A stretch of DNA of 64,000 nucleotides from JAWWOL01 sp963797535 (GTDB lineage: Bacteria; Actinomycetota; Actinomycetes; JAWWOL01), in assembly GCA_963797535.1 (NCBI GenBank), contig CAWCPQ010000001.1:1798001-1862000 (forward strand), given 5' to 3'. The notes under the pieces are model-generated. The model had not been told where the DNA came from, did no database searches, and saw nothing but the letters and a program-made list of their open reading frames with translations. Each line of letters starts with the position of its first letter. The stretch's first letter is position 1. The position numbers and the translations under genes are program-made. Positions 28,357 to 36,580 of the stretch are shown piece after piece.

Positions 28357-28863
28357 ATGCAGATTCGATCGAACGTCCTCGAGCACAGGGCCGCCCGACC
28401 CTCCGCGGCCGCAGCCCACTTCGCCGGCCGACTGGCGTACGAAGCGGACTGTTCCGACGTCGGAGCCGACATTGCCGCGGGAGCAACCGGTTTCGTGGTC
28501 GTGGACTGTCGCAGTCGGCAGCTGTACGAGGCCGGTCACCTGCCCGGCGCCGTGAACATCCCGCACCGCCGGATCACCGCGGAGACGGTCGGATCGCTGC
28601 TGCCGCCGGATGCCCTGGTGATCACCTACTGCAACGGACCGCACTGCAACGCCTCCACGCGCGGAGCACTGAAGTTCGCCGAGCTCGGGCGTACGGTGAA
28701 GGAGATGCCCGGCGGGCTGGACGGCTGGATCCGCGAGGGACTGCCGGTCGAGACAGGGCCGAACGCTGACGAGGGAGAGCCGTGCCGATCACCAGCGGAT
28801 ATGCGCCAGTCAACGGACTCGAGCTGTACTGGGAGTCCAGAGGCGTCGGCGGCACGCCGCTGA
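28357..28863 (+). CDS. Rhodanese-like sulfurtransferase
   Basis: 168 residues as read. The domain covers residues about 45-130 (VVDCRSRQLYEAGHLPGAVN, then ITYCNGPHCNAST with the active-site loop cysteine). It would move sulfane sulfur to an acceptor in the cytoplasm. The last 27 residues overlap the next gene by 82 bases and are low quality, so an indel near 28765 may hide the true stop. The expected end is shortly after LDGWIREGLPVETG. Probably regulated by the divergent GlxA-type activator, since rhodanese and DJ-1/AraC genes often pair. Confidence 0.88.
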   Translation: MQIRSNVLEHRAARPSAAAAHFAGRLAYEADCSDVGADIAAGATGFVVVDCRSRQLYEAGHLPGAVNIPHRRITAETVGSLLPPDALVITYCNGPHCNASTRGALKFAELGRTVKEMPGGLDGWIREGLPVETGPNADEGEPCRSPADMRQSTDSSCTGSPEASAARR

Positions 28864-29574
28864 TTGTCACCCACGGCGGTTTCGGCGTCGCGTCCATGTT
28901 CGGCGACCTGCTGGAAACGCTGGCCGTCGATCGGCGCGTGATCGCTGTGGAGCTGCAAGGCCACGGACACACCGCCGACATCGACCGACCGTTCAGCTGG
29001 AACGGCTTCGGGGACGACATTGCAGCCCTGGTCGGGCATCTCGGCGTCGACCAGGCGGACCTGCTCGGCTACTCACTCGGCGGCACGAGCAGCCTTCGAG
29101 CCGCGATCCAGCACCCGGCGCTGTTCCGCCGCGTCGCGCTGGTCTCCATCCCGTGCAGGCGGGACGGCTGGTACCCGGAGGTCCGGCAGGGCATGGACGC
29201 CATCAACCGGGGCGGCTTCGACATGATGAAGCAGTCGCCGATGTACGCCGCCTACGAGGCAGTTGCTCCACGCGTCGAGGACTTTCCAGCCCTGATGGAC
29301 AAGACCGGGGACCTGCTGCGTGAGCCCGTACGACTGGACGGCCGAGGTCAGCGCACTGCCGATGCGGACGATGCTCGTGTACGCGGACGGCGACAGTATC
29401 GGCATCGATCACGTCGCGGAGTTCTACGGCCTGCTCGGCGGCGGTCAACGGGACGCGGGATGGGACGGGTCGGGCGCGCCGGCAAACACGTTGGCCGTAC
29501 TGCCCCACACGACTCACTACGACATCTTCGCCTCGCCGTTGCTGCCATCGATCGTCGCTGACTTCGTCAGCTGA
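28782..29574 (+). CDS. Alpha/beta hydrolase, one frame break
   Basis: The GTG start at 28782 is preceded by GAGGGAG. The protein has the oxyanion motif THGGFGVASMF, nucleophile elbow LGYSLGGTSS near residue 100 and acid VYADGDSIGIDH. The base His is in LPHTTHYDIF in the last 30 residues. The frame breaks at about 29325-29328 (GAGCCCGTACGA), where one extra base turns REPYDWTAEVS into nonsense; joining the two frames gives about 263 residues, normal for the fold. Cytoplasmic serine hydrolase with unknown ester or haloalkane substrate. Likely co-transcribed with the rhodanese. Confidence 0.85.
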
Positions 29575-29709
29575 CCGGTCGGACCAGCGGCCGGGCTCGC
29601 TGTTTCTAAGCAAATGTTATGAGGACCTTCGACTCTGGGGCGACGTGTCTCCGCGCGCCATCCTGAGGCTGTCAGAGCGTGATGGGCGCAACGACGCTGA
29701 GGGGTCTTC

Positions 29710-29883
29710 ATGAGCCGAGCCATTCCACAACTTCTGGCCATGGGGCTGAACGGTCCTGGTCGCTACCTGCACTGGGGCGTCGTCCAGATCTCAGTGGCCA
29801 ACCTGGTGGTCATCGTCCTCATGGTCTTGCTCTTTGTGGCTGCCCTGCTGCTCCCGTTCCCCGGTAACCGGCGGCGAAAGTGA
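29710..29883 (+). CDS. 57-residue single-helix protein of the cytochrome b operon
   Basis: From ATG 29710, preceded by GAGGGG about 6 bases upstream. It has one membrane helix (VANLVVIVLMVLLFVAALLL, residues about 30-49) after a short amphipathic start (YLHWGVVQIS) and ends in basic GNRRRK, placing its C-terminus inside. The TGA overlaps the GTG of the cytochrome b gene (GTGA). Its size and position suggest a small accessory subunit of the membrane complex, like the petite subunits of b6f. It was found by direct reading. Confidence 0.75.
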   Translation: MSRAIPQLLAMGLNGPGRYLHWGVVQISVANLVVIVLMVLLFVAALLLPFPGNRRRK

Positions 29884-30539
29884 GCGCCCCCGCCGCTACC
29901 GACGGCTGGACCGGTTGGTTGCGCCGGCGCACGGTGGAGAACTTCCCGCCCGAGGAGCTGCTCCCCGACCGGCAGCCCGCCTATGTCGCCTCCTGGATCT
30001 ACGTCTTCGGGGTGCTGACGGTCGCAGCCCTCATCGTGGTGATCGGCACCGGCACGATCCTGTCCATCAAGGGCCCCACCTGGTGGCACACCTCGAGCGT
30101 CGGCCACTACATGAACAGCACCCACCTGTGGAGCGTGGAGCTGTTCATGGCCTTCATGGTCATCCACCTGTGGGGCAAGTTCTTCATGGCTGCCTGGCGG
30201 GGGAAGCGGGCGATGACCTGGATCACCGGAGCGGTGGCCTTCCTGACCTCCATCGGCGCAGCCTTCACCGGTTACCTGACGCAGCAGAACCTCGACTCGC
30301 AGTGGATCTCGACCCAGGCCAAGGACGGCCTCAACTCCGTCGGCGTGGGCGCCTACTTCAACGTGCTCGACTTCGGACAGATGTTGATGTGGCACATCGT
30401 CCTGCTGCCTCTGGTCATCGGCGTCCTCACCGTCGTCCACGTGCTCCTGGTCCGCCGGCGAGGTGTCGTACCGCCCTTCCCCGCTGACGGCGTCGCCGCC
30501 CGTGTGGCGTCCGCCGCAGCCGCCGAGGTGCAGCCATGA
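29880..30539 (+). CDS. Cytochrome b6-type protein (N-terminal half only)
   Basis: 219 residues from GTG 29880. Four membrane helices: about 37-62, 82-104, 115-135 and 168-192. Heme ligands are two His pairs: H82/H96 with 13 residues between (helix B) and H172/H187 with 14 between (helix D). The 14-residue spacing is that of cytochrome b6 and of split actinobacterial or firmicute b proteins, not of mitochondrial b. A YLTQQNLDSQW stretch follows helix C. It binds two b hemes and moves electrons across the membrane. The C-terminal helices and quinol motif are not in this protein. Translation is coupled on both sides. Confidence 0.9.
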   Translation: MSAPAATDGWTGWLRRRTVENFPPEELLPDRQPAYVASWIYVFGVLTVAALIVVIGTGTILSIKGPTWWHTSSVGHYMNSTHLWSVELFMAFMVIHLWGKFFMAAWRGKRAMTWITGAVAFLTSIGAAFTGYLTQQNLDSQWISTQAKDGLNSVGVGAYFNVLDFGQMLMWHIVLLPLVIGVLTVVHVLLVRRRGVVPPFPADGVAARVASAAAAEVQP

Positions 30540-31495
30540 CCGTCGTGGACGCAGCCAAGGTCGCGGACCCGGACGCGGCGCACTGGACCGGTCCCACCCG
30601 CCCGTACGACCTGGTCAAGGAGTTCGTGGTCGCCCTCGTCGTCGTGTCGCTGCTGACGGCGGTCCTGGCAGCGGTGTTCTCGTCCCCGGACGACAAGCAG
30701 GTCACACTGCAGCAGTGGGCCACCGCTGCGCCCGCGGACTTCGTGGCGACAGCGGCCACCGAGCTCGACGGCTCCAGCGGCACCGCAACGTACGGAGCCC
30801 CGTACACGCACGACAAGAGCGCCGCACAGAAGATCGGGCCGGTGGCTCCGCAGAACTGGCCCGGCGTGACGATCCCGGTCGACCCGGCCACCGACTTCGT
30901 GCTCCGCCCGCTGCAGGCCGCCCCGGCAGGCGGCGACCTGCAGGCAGCGCTCGCACAGTGGAACGGCGCGACGGCTGCGCAGCGGCAGGCATGGGCTTCG
31001 GCCTACGACGACGCCGTTGCCAAGGCCCCGGACGGCGACCCGGCCAAGGTGGCGAGCGGCGACTATGGTCCGGTGCCGGTGATGTTGGCCGGGCTGCTCG
31101 CCCTGGCCAAGTCCGGCGGCCTGGACGGCGCACTGCTGTCACAGGGCCACTTCTACCAGACCGACTACACCAAGCCGCTGCTCTTCCTGGCCGACGGCGC
31201 CTACCTCGAGTCACTCACCCGCGCGCAGCACCTCGGCGGCGACCAGTGGGGCATGATGAACGAGACGGGCAACTACCCCGGTCAGGCCTGGCTGTGGCTC
31301 TACACCTTCTGGTACCAAGTGAAACCGTTCTCCACCTCGGGCAACGCCGACGCCTTGGTGTGGGGCCTGATGATGGTACTGACCCTGGTCTTCGTCTTCG
31401 TGCCCTTCATCCCCGGCCTGCGCTCAATTCCCAAGGTCACGAGGGTCTACCGACTGGTCTGGCGCAACTGGTACCGAGAGATCGAGAACCGCTGA
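30536..31495 (+). CDS. Membrane partner of the cytochrome b6-like protein
   Basis: 319 residues; ATG 30536 overlaps the cytochrome b stop (ATGA). One helix near residues 24-46 (VKEFVVALVVVSLLTAVLAA) and one near residues 279-300 (ALVWGLMMVLTLVFVFVPF) flank an external domain of about 230 residues with GHFYQTDYTKPLLFL and WGMMNETGNYPG. The C-terminus (RLVWRNWYREIENR) is inside. It takes the position of subunit IV but has two helices rather than three and lacks a PEWY-type quinol motif. It has no Cys-x-x-Cys-His heme site or Fe-S cysteines. Function unknown; likely an obligate subunit. Confidence 0.85.
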   Translation: MTVVDAAKVADPDAAHWTGPTRPYDLVKEFVVALVVVSLLTAVLAAVFSSPDDKQVTLQQWATAAPADFVATAATELDGSSGTATYGAPYTHDKSAAQKIGPVAPQNWPGVTIPVDPATDFVLRPLQAAPAGGDLQAALAQWNGATAAQRQAWASAYDDAVAKAPDGDPAKVASGDYGPVPVMLAGLLALAKSGGLDGALLSQGHFYQTDYTKPLLFLADGAYLESLTRAQHLGGDQWGMMNETGNYPGQAWLWLYTFWYQVKPFSTSGNADALVWGLMMVLTLVFVFVPFIPGLRSIPKVTRVYRLVWRNWYREIENR

Positions 31496-31496
31496 G

Positions 31497-32102
31497 TCAC
31501 GACACGTCGAGAAGTGCGGAAAGCATCGGCGCAATCGCCCGGAAGGCCTCACCCCGATGGCTGATTGCGTCCTTCTCGTCGGCTGACATTTCAGCTGTCG
31601 TACGGTGGTGACCGCGCGGAACGAAGATGGGATCGTAGCCGAAACCGTTGGCACCACGAGGTTCTCGCGTCAGCCTGCCCTCGATGGAGCCCTCAGCGAA
31701 CACATAGTCGGACCGGCCGACCGCAGCGGCGGCACAGACGAACGCAGCACCACGGCCCTCATCGGGGACGTCCTTGATCTGGGCGAGAACCAGGTCGAGG
31801 TTGGCCCGGTCGTCTCCGTGCCGCCCAGCCCACCGTGCCGAGAGAATGCCGGGCATGCCTTTCAGCGCGTCGACGGTGAGCCCCGAGTCGTCGGCGACGG
31901 AGACCAGGCCGGTCGCCTCGTACACTGCCCTCGCCTTGAGCAGCGCATTCTCCATGAACGTCGAGCCGGTCTCGGCAACGTCGGGAACGTCGGGGAACTC
32001 CTCCATACCGAGCAGGTCGACATAAACCCCGGAGGCCTCGAGGATCCGGCGCAGCTCGATCACCTTGCCGGGGTTACGGCTCGCCAGGACCAGGCGTTTC
32101 AC
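31497..32102 (-). CDS. rdgB: XTP/dITP diphosphatase (RdgB/HAM1)
   Basis: 201 residues from GTG 32102, which overlaps the rph stop (GTGA). Signature segments are LVLASRNPGKVIELR at the start, SVADDSGLTVDALKGMPG and NGFGYDPIFVP, with SHRGEAFRAI at the end. The enzyme removes pyrophosphate from deaminated purine triphosphates so they do not enter DNA. The rph-rdgB coupling is the conserved actinobacterial arrangement. Converges with the cytochrome operon, only one base between stops. Confidence 0.97.
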   Translation of the reverse strand: MKRLVLASRNPGKVIELRRILEASGVYVDLLGMEEFPDVPDVAETGSTFMENALLKARAVYEATGLVSVADDSGLTVDALKGMPGILSARWAGRHGDDRANLDLVLAQIKDVPDEGRGAAFVCAAAAVGRSDYVFAEGSIEGRLTREPRGANGFGYDPIFVPRGHHRTTAEMSADEKDAISHRGEAFRAIAPMLSALLDVS

Positions 32103-32860
32103 AGCGCGGTCGGCCTCTCGCCGGTACGGATGGGCAGCGGCGTCGCAGTCGCCTCGGCCTGCAAACGGCTGAGGTCGAGGCACCCGTACGCCGCCAGGTC
32201 GAGGAGCGAGTCAAGCTCCTTGCGGTTGAACGGCGCGCCCTCGGCAGTGCCCTGCACCTCGATGAACTCGCCGTCACCGGTGCACACGACGTTCATGTCG
32301 GTCTCGGCCTTGACGTCCTCCTCGTAGCAGAGGTCGAGACGCGGCTCACCGTCGATGATGCCGACGCTGATGGCCGACACGGACCGGACGAGCGGTTGCG
32401 CGCCCGCCAGAGATCCCTTGGCACGCAGCCACTCGCACGCATCGCTGAGGGCAACGTAGGCACCAGTGATAGCAGCGGTACGGGTCCCGCCGTCGGCCTG
32501 CAGCACGTCGCAGTCGAGCACGATCGTGTTCTCGCCCAGCGCCTTCAGGTCGATCGCGGCACGCAGGCTGCGGCCAACCAGACGGCTGATCTCGTGCGTG
32601 CGGCCGCCGATCTTGCCTTTGACCGACTCGCGGTCGCTGCGATCATGGGTCGCGCGCGGGAGCATCGCGTACTCCGCCGTGATCCAGCCGAGGCCGGATC
32701 CCTTGCGCCAGCGAGGAACTCCTTGCGTGACACTGGCGGCGATGAGCACCCGGGTCTTGCCGTACTCGATCAGCACCGAGCCCTCGGCGTGGTCCAGCCA
32801 CCCGCGAGTGATGCTGACCGTACGAAGCTGGTCATTGGCGCGACCATCGGGGCGTGACAC
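32099..32860 (-). CDS. rph: Ribonuclease PH
   Basis: 253 residues from ATG 32860. It starts with RPDGRANDQLRTVSITRGW. The phosphate-binding and signature region carries ESVKGKIGGRTHEISRLVGR and the central fold QADGGTRTAAITGAYVALSD. RNase PH trims tRNA 3' ends by phosphorolysis and forms hexamers. Neighbours and gene order match Mycobacterium rphA. The start lies 11 bases after the stop of the metallo-hydrolase gene. Confidence 0.97.
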   Translation of the reverse strand: MSRPDGRANDQLRTVSITRGWLDHAEGSVLIEYGKTRVLIAASVTQGVPRWRKGSGLGWITAEYAMLPRATHDRSDRESVKGKIGGRTHEISRLVGRSLRAAIDLKALGENTIVLDCDVLQADGGTRTAAITGAYVALSDACEWLRAKGSLAGAQPLVRSVSAISVGIIDGEPRLDLCYEEDVKAETDMNVVCTGDGEFIEVQGTAEGAPFNRKELDSLLDLAAYGCLDLSRLQAEATATPLPIRTGERPTAL

Positions 32861-32871
32861 GAGAAGGCCTC

Positions 32872-33639
32872 CTAGGGGATGTCCGACGAGACTACCGAGA
32901 GGTCGTACGTAGCACCCGGTCTGGCGAGCTCGACGGGTCCGTCAAAGGCCCGGCGGGCGTCATCGTAGTTGGTCTTCTCGTCGATCCAAGGCGGAATGTG
33001 GGTCAGCACGAGCCGCTTGGCGTTCGCCTTCGCCGCGTGCTCCCCCGCCTGACGTCCGTTGAGGTGCAGCGCATCGGGATTGCCGAGCACGTCAGCGAAA
33101 GCGGCTTCGCACAAAAGGAGGTCGGCATTGCGGGCCAGGTCGATGAGCGCGGGACACTCGCCCGTGTCGGCACTGTAGGCGAGGCTCGCACCGTCGGCCA
33201 TCACCCGCAGCCCGAAGGTCTCCACCGGATGGTTCATGTAGGCCAGATCGATCTCGAACGGCCCGATCGTACGGCGTCCCTCCGCCAGCGTGCGGAATTC
33301 GTAGACTCCGTCGAGACGATCTTCCGGCGGTGCGTCGAAGGCCTGGATCAGCCGATCCTGAAGCCCTCGCGGCCCGTACACCGGAAGCGGCTTCGGGCTG
33401 CCGACGCCGTAACGCCTGGCGTAGGAGTAGACGACGAGGTCGAGACAGTGATCGGCGTGGATGTGGGTGATGACGACCGCGTCGAGGTCGAGCAACCCGA
33501 CGTACTGCTGCAGCGCACCGCTCGCACCGTTGCCACAGTCGACGAGGAGCCGAAAACCCTGCGACTCCAGCAGATAGGCGGACGCAGGGCCGTCGGCTCC
33601 GGGCATGGTTCCCGAGCATCCGACAATCGTGAGCTTCAT
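32872..33639 (-). CDS. Metallo-beta-lactamase-fold phosphodiesterase (Rv1339-like)
   Basis: 255 residues; ATG 33639 overlaps the murI stop. Metal-site motifs are THIHADHCLD (near residue 59), a later Asp in YSADTGECP and His in LTHIPPW. Position between murI and rph equals Rv1339 of M. tuberculosis, reported as an atypical class II cyclic-AMP phosphodiesterase. The RNase Z-like fold also fits, so the cyclic-nucleotide role is by synteny and motif pattern, not proof. Cytoplasmic, complete. Confidence 0.9.
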   Translation of the reverse strand: MKLTIVGCSGTMPGADGPASAYLLESQGFRLLVDCGNGASGALQQYVGLLDLDAVVITHIHADHCLDLVVYSYARRYGVGSPKPLPVYGPRGLQDRLIQAFDAPPEDRLDGVYEFRTLAEGRRTIGPFEIDLAYMNHPVETFGLRVMADGASLAYSADTGECPALIDLARNADLLLCEAAFADVLGNPDALHLNGRQAGEHAAKANAKRLVLTHIPPWIDEKTNYDDARRAFDGPVELARPGATYDLSVVSSDIP

Positions 33640-34430
33640 GTGAGTACCGCCTGTCGTACGTGACCCGGTTCAGGTCCGAGGAACCGGCGTGCCAGCCGGG
33701 TGAACCGGTCGGGGTCACCCGTGGCCAGGAACACGTGCTCGGGGTCAGCACGGCTCTCGTCGCGCTCGATCCCCTGTGCAGCAAGGATTCTGTAGACATC
33801 CTTGGCGGTCTCGTCGGCGCTGCTGATCAGCGTTACACCGTCGCCCATGACGCCGGCGATCACGCCCGCGAGCAGCGGGTAGTGCGTGCAGCCGAGGACG
33901 AGGGTGTCGACGTCGGCCTCGATCAGCGGCTGGAGGTAGACCTGGGCGAGGCCGAGCAGCTGCCGGCCAAAGGTGGCGCCCCGCTCGACGAAGTCGACGA
34001 ACCTCGGGCAGGCCGCGCTGGTGACCTCGACGCCATCGCCGAAGGATTTCTCGTACGCGCCACTGCTGATCGTCGCCATGGTGCCGATCACGCCGACGCG
34101 TCCCGAGCGGGTTGCCAGCGTCGCCCTGCGTACCGCCGGCTGGATCACCTCGATCACCGGGATCGCGTACCGTTCCCTGGCGTCGGTCAGCATGGCGGCG
34201 CTGGCACTGTTGCAGGCGATGACGAGCATCTTGACCCCGTCCGCCACGAGCTGGTCGAGGCACTCGAGAGCAAACGCCCGGATCTCCGGGATCGGCCGCG
34301 GCCCGTACGGCGTCCGCGCGGTGTCGCCGAGGTAGAGCACCCGCTCGTGCGGCATCTGATCGATCACGGCGCGGGCAACGGTCAGTCCGCCCACTCCGGA
34401 GTCGAAGATGCCGATCGGCGCGTCGTCCAT
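33636..34430 (-). CDS. murI: Glutamate racemase
   Basis: 264 residues from ATG 34430. The start is IGIFDSGVGGLTVARAV, catalytic cysteines are in IACNSASAAM and LGCTHYPLL, and TRTPYGPRP-like substrate contacts appear as ARTPYGPRP. MurI supplies D-glutamate for peptidoglycan. The longer open frame on this strand reaches across a hairpin and is not used. Upstream, a 68-base hairpin and a divergent AbiEi/DUF559-like gene occupy the place where mycobacteria carry a rhomboid gene. Confidence 0.97.
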   Translation of the reverse strand: MDDAPIGIFDSGVGGLTVARAVIDQMPHERVLYLGDTARTPYGPRPIPEIRAFALECLDQLVADGVKMLVIACNSASAAMLTDARERYAIPVIEVIQPAVRRATLATRSGRVGVIGTMATISSGAYEKSFGDGVEVTSAACPRFVDFVERGATFGRQLLGLAQVYLQPLIEADVDTLVLGCTHYPLLAGVIAGVMGDGVTLISSADETAKDVYRILAAQGIERDESRADPEHVFLATGDPDRFTRLARRFLGPEPGHVRQAVLT

Positions 34431-34471
34431 GCCCGTCAGCCTATCCCCGCGGGCAAGCCACGAACCGTGGC

Positions 34472-34539
34472 AACCCTGCCGCAGGATGGACCCGGACAGG
34501 GACGCTGATCCCGTTCCGGGTCCATCCTGCGGCGGGGTT
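34472..34539. repeat. Long hairpin, left flank of AbiEi/DUF559-like gene
   Basis: Two 31-base arms (34472-34502 and 34509-34539) pair at 28 positions around a 6-base loop; an uninterrupted 18-base core is 34479-34496 with 34515-34532. The outer arm reads AACCCTGCCGCAGGATGGAC. It lies upstream of both divergent genes, so it is not a terminator of either. Its arm sequence recurs in the hairpin at 35517-35584, on the far side of the gene. Suggests a mobile palindromic unit. Confidence 0.85.
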
Positions 34540-34620
34540 TCAGGTACGAGCGGCAGCCGCTCATCCACAGCCGGCACATTCGCCTCGCATTGGCCGCTGC
34601 GGACCGGCACCGTCCATGCC

Positions 34621-35598
34621 ATGGAAACGTGGAGCCAGCAGGACGACGTGATTTTGGTGCGCCAGCTGATCGCGGCCGGGATGTCGTACGACCAGGTGCG
34701 CTGGCGGGTGCGAACGGGGCGCTGGCAGTCGCCTCTGCGTGGCGTGATCGTGCTGCACTCCGGGCCGCCCACGCCTCGTCAACGCCAGTGGGCGACCCTG
34801 CTGTGGGCCGGCGAGGAGGCCGCGCTCAGCGCCGCCACTGCCGCGGAGCTGGGTGGCCTGCGCGGCTACGCCGACTCACGCGTTCACGTATGCGTCCCGA
34901 GCCACCAACGTCAACGAACAACCCCTGGAATCGTCGTGCACCGCAGCAGCACGCTGAACCCGACGGAACTCGTACCGGACCGGATGCCGAGGCGAGTGCG
35001 TATTGACCGAGCCCTGGTCGAGCTGGCCGTGGGCAAGCTGCGCAGCGACGACGCCTGCGCCATCCTGGCCGCTGGCGTCCAACAGCGTTTGGTCACGACG
35101 GAGGCGCTGGTCCTGCGCCTGACCGCCGACCGGCACTTGCGCCACCGCCGCGAGCTGCTGGAGGCGCTGGCGGACATCAGCGGCGGCAGCCAGTCCATCG
35201 CAGAGCTGTTGGCCATGCGGCTGATCCGAAGCGAAGGAATACCCGAGCCGCGACGCCAGGCCTCGATCGTCGTCGACGGCAGGCCGCGACTGGTCGACCT
35301 CTACTGGGATGACTACGACGCTGGCGCCGAGATTTTGGGCGGCTTCCACATGGAGGTTCGGAACTGGTGGCGTGACCTACGCCGGGACGCCGAGATCCGC
35401 TCCACCGGCACATCGCTGATCTACCTGCCCGCCTTTGCGCTGCGCAGTGAGCCGGCCACGGTCATGGGCCTGCTGCGCCAGTTTCTGCAGTCGTGCGGCT
35501 GGCGGCCGGAGCGAGAAACCCCGCCGAAGCATGGACCCAAGCCGGTACTGGAGTCCCCAAACAAGTCCATCGTTCGGCGGGGTTACGCCGACGGGTGA
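34621..35598 (+). CDS. AbiEi-like N-terminal domain with DUF559-like C-terminal region
   Basis: 325 residues from ATG 34621. Residues about 5-60 resemble the AbiEi antitoxin winged helix (VILVRQLIAAGMSYDQVRWR, then RTGRWQSPLRGVIVLHSG). The C-terminal 110 residues look like a DUF559/Vsr-type endonuclease fold: RPRLVDLYWDDYDAGAEILG, then FHMEVRNWWRDLRRDAEIR. Catalytic residues are uncertain, since the usual E/D-x-DG-x-xH pattern is imperfect. There is no cognate AbiEii toxin nearby, so a classic toxin-antitoxin role is unsupported. The last 27 codons form one arm set of a hairpin. Such single genes are common in actinobacteria. Function unknown. Confidence 0.75.
   Translation: METWSQQDDVILVRQLIAAGMSYDQVRWRVRTGRWQSPLRGVIVLHSGPPTPRQRQWATLLWAGEEAALSAATAAELGGLRGYADSRVHVCVPSHQRQRTTPGIVVHRSSTLNPTELVPDRMPRRVRIDRALVELAVGKLRSDDACAILAAGVQQRLVTTEALVLRLTADRHLRHRRELLEALADISGGSQSIAELLAMRLIRSEGIPEPRRQASIVVDGRPRLVDLYWDDYDAGAEILGGFHMEVRNWWRDLRRDAEIRSTGTSLIYLPAFALRSEPATVMGLLRQFLQSCGWRPERETPPKHGPKPVLESPNKSIVRRGYADG
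35517..35584. repeat. Long hairpin, right flank overlapping the end of the AbiEi/DUF559-like gene
   Basis: Arms AACCCCGCCGAAGCATGGAC (35517-35536) and GTCCATCGTTCGGCGGGGTT (35565-35584) pair at 18 of 20 positions with a 28-base loop. The arms match those of the left hairpin in AACCC-GCCG-AG-ATGGAC order. It lies inside the last codons of the + gene and 30 bases downstream of the cysM stop, so it could also serve as terminator for cysM. Confidence 0.8.
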
Positions 35599-35613
35599 CG
35601 CAAAACGGGGCGG

Positions 35614-36562
35614 CTACGCCCAGAGCTGGCCCTCGATAGCGGCCTCGGCCTGCTCGAGCGTGCCGCCGTACGCACCGGTCGACAGGTACTTCCAGCCGCC
35701 GTCGCACACGACCAGCACGATGTCAGCACGCTCGCCGGCCGCCGCAGCACGCCCGGCCTGGGCCATCGCGGCGTGCAGGATCGCGCCCGTGGAGATGCCG
35801 GCGAAGATGCCTTCCTCCTCGACCAGCTGACGGGTCCGGCGCAGCGCCTCGCGGGCGTCCACCGAGAACCGCGAGTCCAGGATCGACGGGTCGTACAGCT
35901 CGGGCACGAAGCCCTCGTCGATGTTGCGCAGCCCGTAGACCAGCTCGCCGTACCGCGGCTCGGCGGCCACGATCGTGATGCCGGGCACACGCTCCTTGAG
36001 GAAACGCCCCGTACCCATCAGCGTGCCGGTGGTCCCGAGTCCGGCGACGAAGTGCGTGATGGTCGGCAGGTCGGCGAGGATCTCGGGCCCGGTCGTCTCG
36101 TAGTGCGCCAGCGCGTTCGCCGGGTTGCCGTACTGGTAGAGCATCACCCAGTCGGGGTGCTCGGCGGCGATCTGCTTGGCCCGCGCCACCGCCATGTTGG
36201 AGCCGCCCACGGCCGGCGAGGAGATGATCTCGGCGCCGTACATCTCGAGCAGCTGTCGGCGCTCGATCGAGGTGTTCTCGGGCATCACGCAGATCAGCCG
36301 GTAGCCGCGCAGCTTGGCCACCATCGCCAGCGAGATGCCGGTGTTGCCCGACGTCGGCTCGAGGATCGTCGAGCCGGGCTTGAGCCGGCCCTCCTTCTCG
36401 GCGGCCGAGATCATGTAGAACGCGGCGCGGTCCTTGACCGACCCGGTGGGGTTCTTGTCCTCGAGCTTGGCCCAGAGCCGGACGTCTGGCGGACGGCGAG
36501 AGCCTCGGCAGCCCGACCAGCGGGGTGCCTCCGAGCGAGTCCAGCAACGAGTCGAAGCGCAT
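35614..36562 (-). CDS. cysM: O-phosphoserine-type cysteine synthase CysM, one frame break
   Basis: ATG 36562 opens MRFDSLLDSLGGTPLVGL; the frame breaks at about 36486-36494, where one extra base in CCGTCCGCCAGACG shifts it. Beyond the break the other frame continues with DVRLWAKLEDKNPTGSVK (the PLP lysine), EPTSGNTGISLAM and GLGTTGTLMGTG. It ends in EGQLWA, as in mycobacterial CysM. That enzyme uses O-phosphoserine and the thiocarboxylated carrier CysO as sulfur donor. CysO and Mec follow directly upstream on the same strand. The break lies in a GC-rich stretch and is probably a sequencing error. Confidence 0.93.
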
Positions 36563-36580
36563 GTCTAGTCGCCCGCCCGC

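Noticed and set aside
30536..31495. Subunit IV-type cytochrome b C-terminal half
   Set aside because: Only two helices and no PEWY-type motif; it is treated as a distinct partner.
34431..34772. Longer N-terminus for murI
   Set aside because: It would cross the left hairpin and the start of the divergent gene; the conserved start IGIFDSG begins at 34430.
34621..35598. Type IV toxin-antitoxin locus
   Set aside because: Only the AbiEi-like half is present; no nucleotidyltransferase toxin gene is next to it, so the classic pair is not supported.
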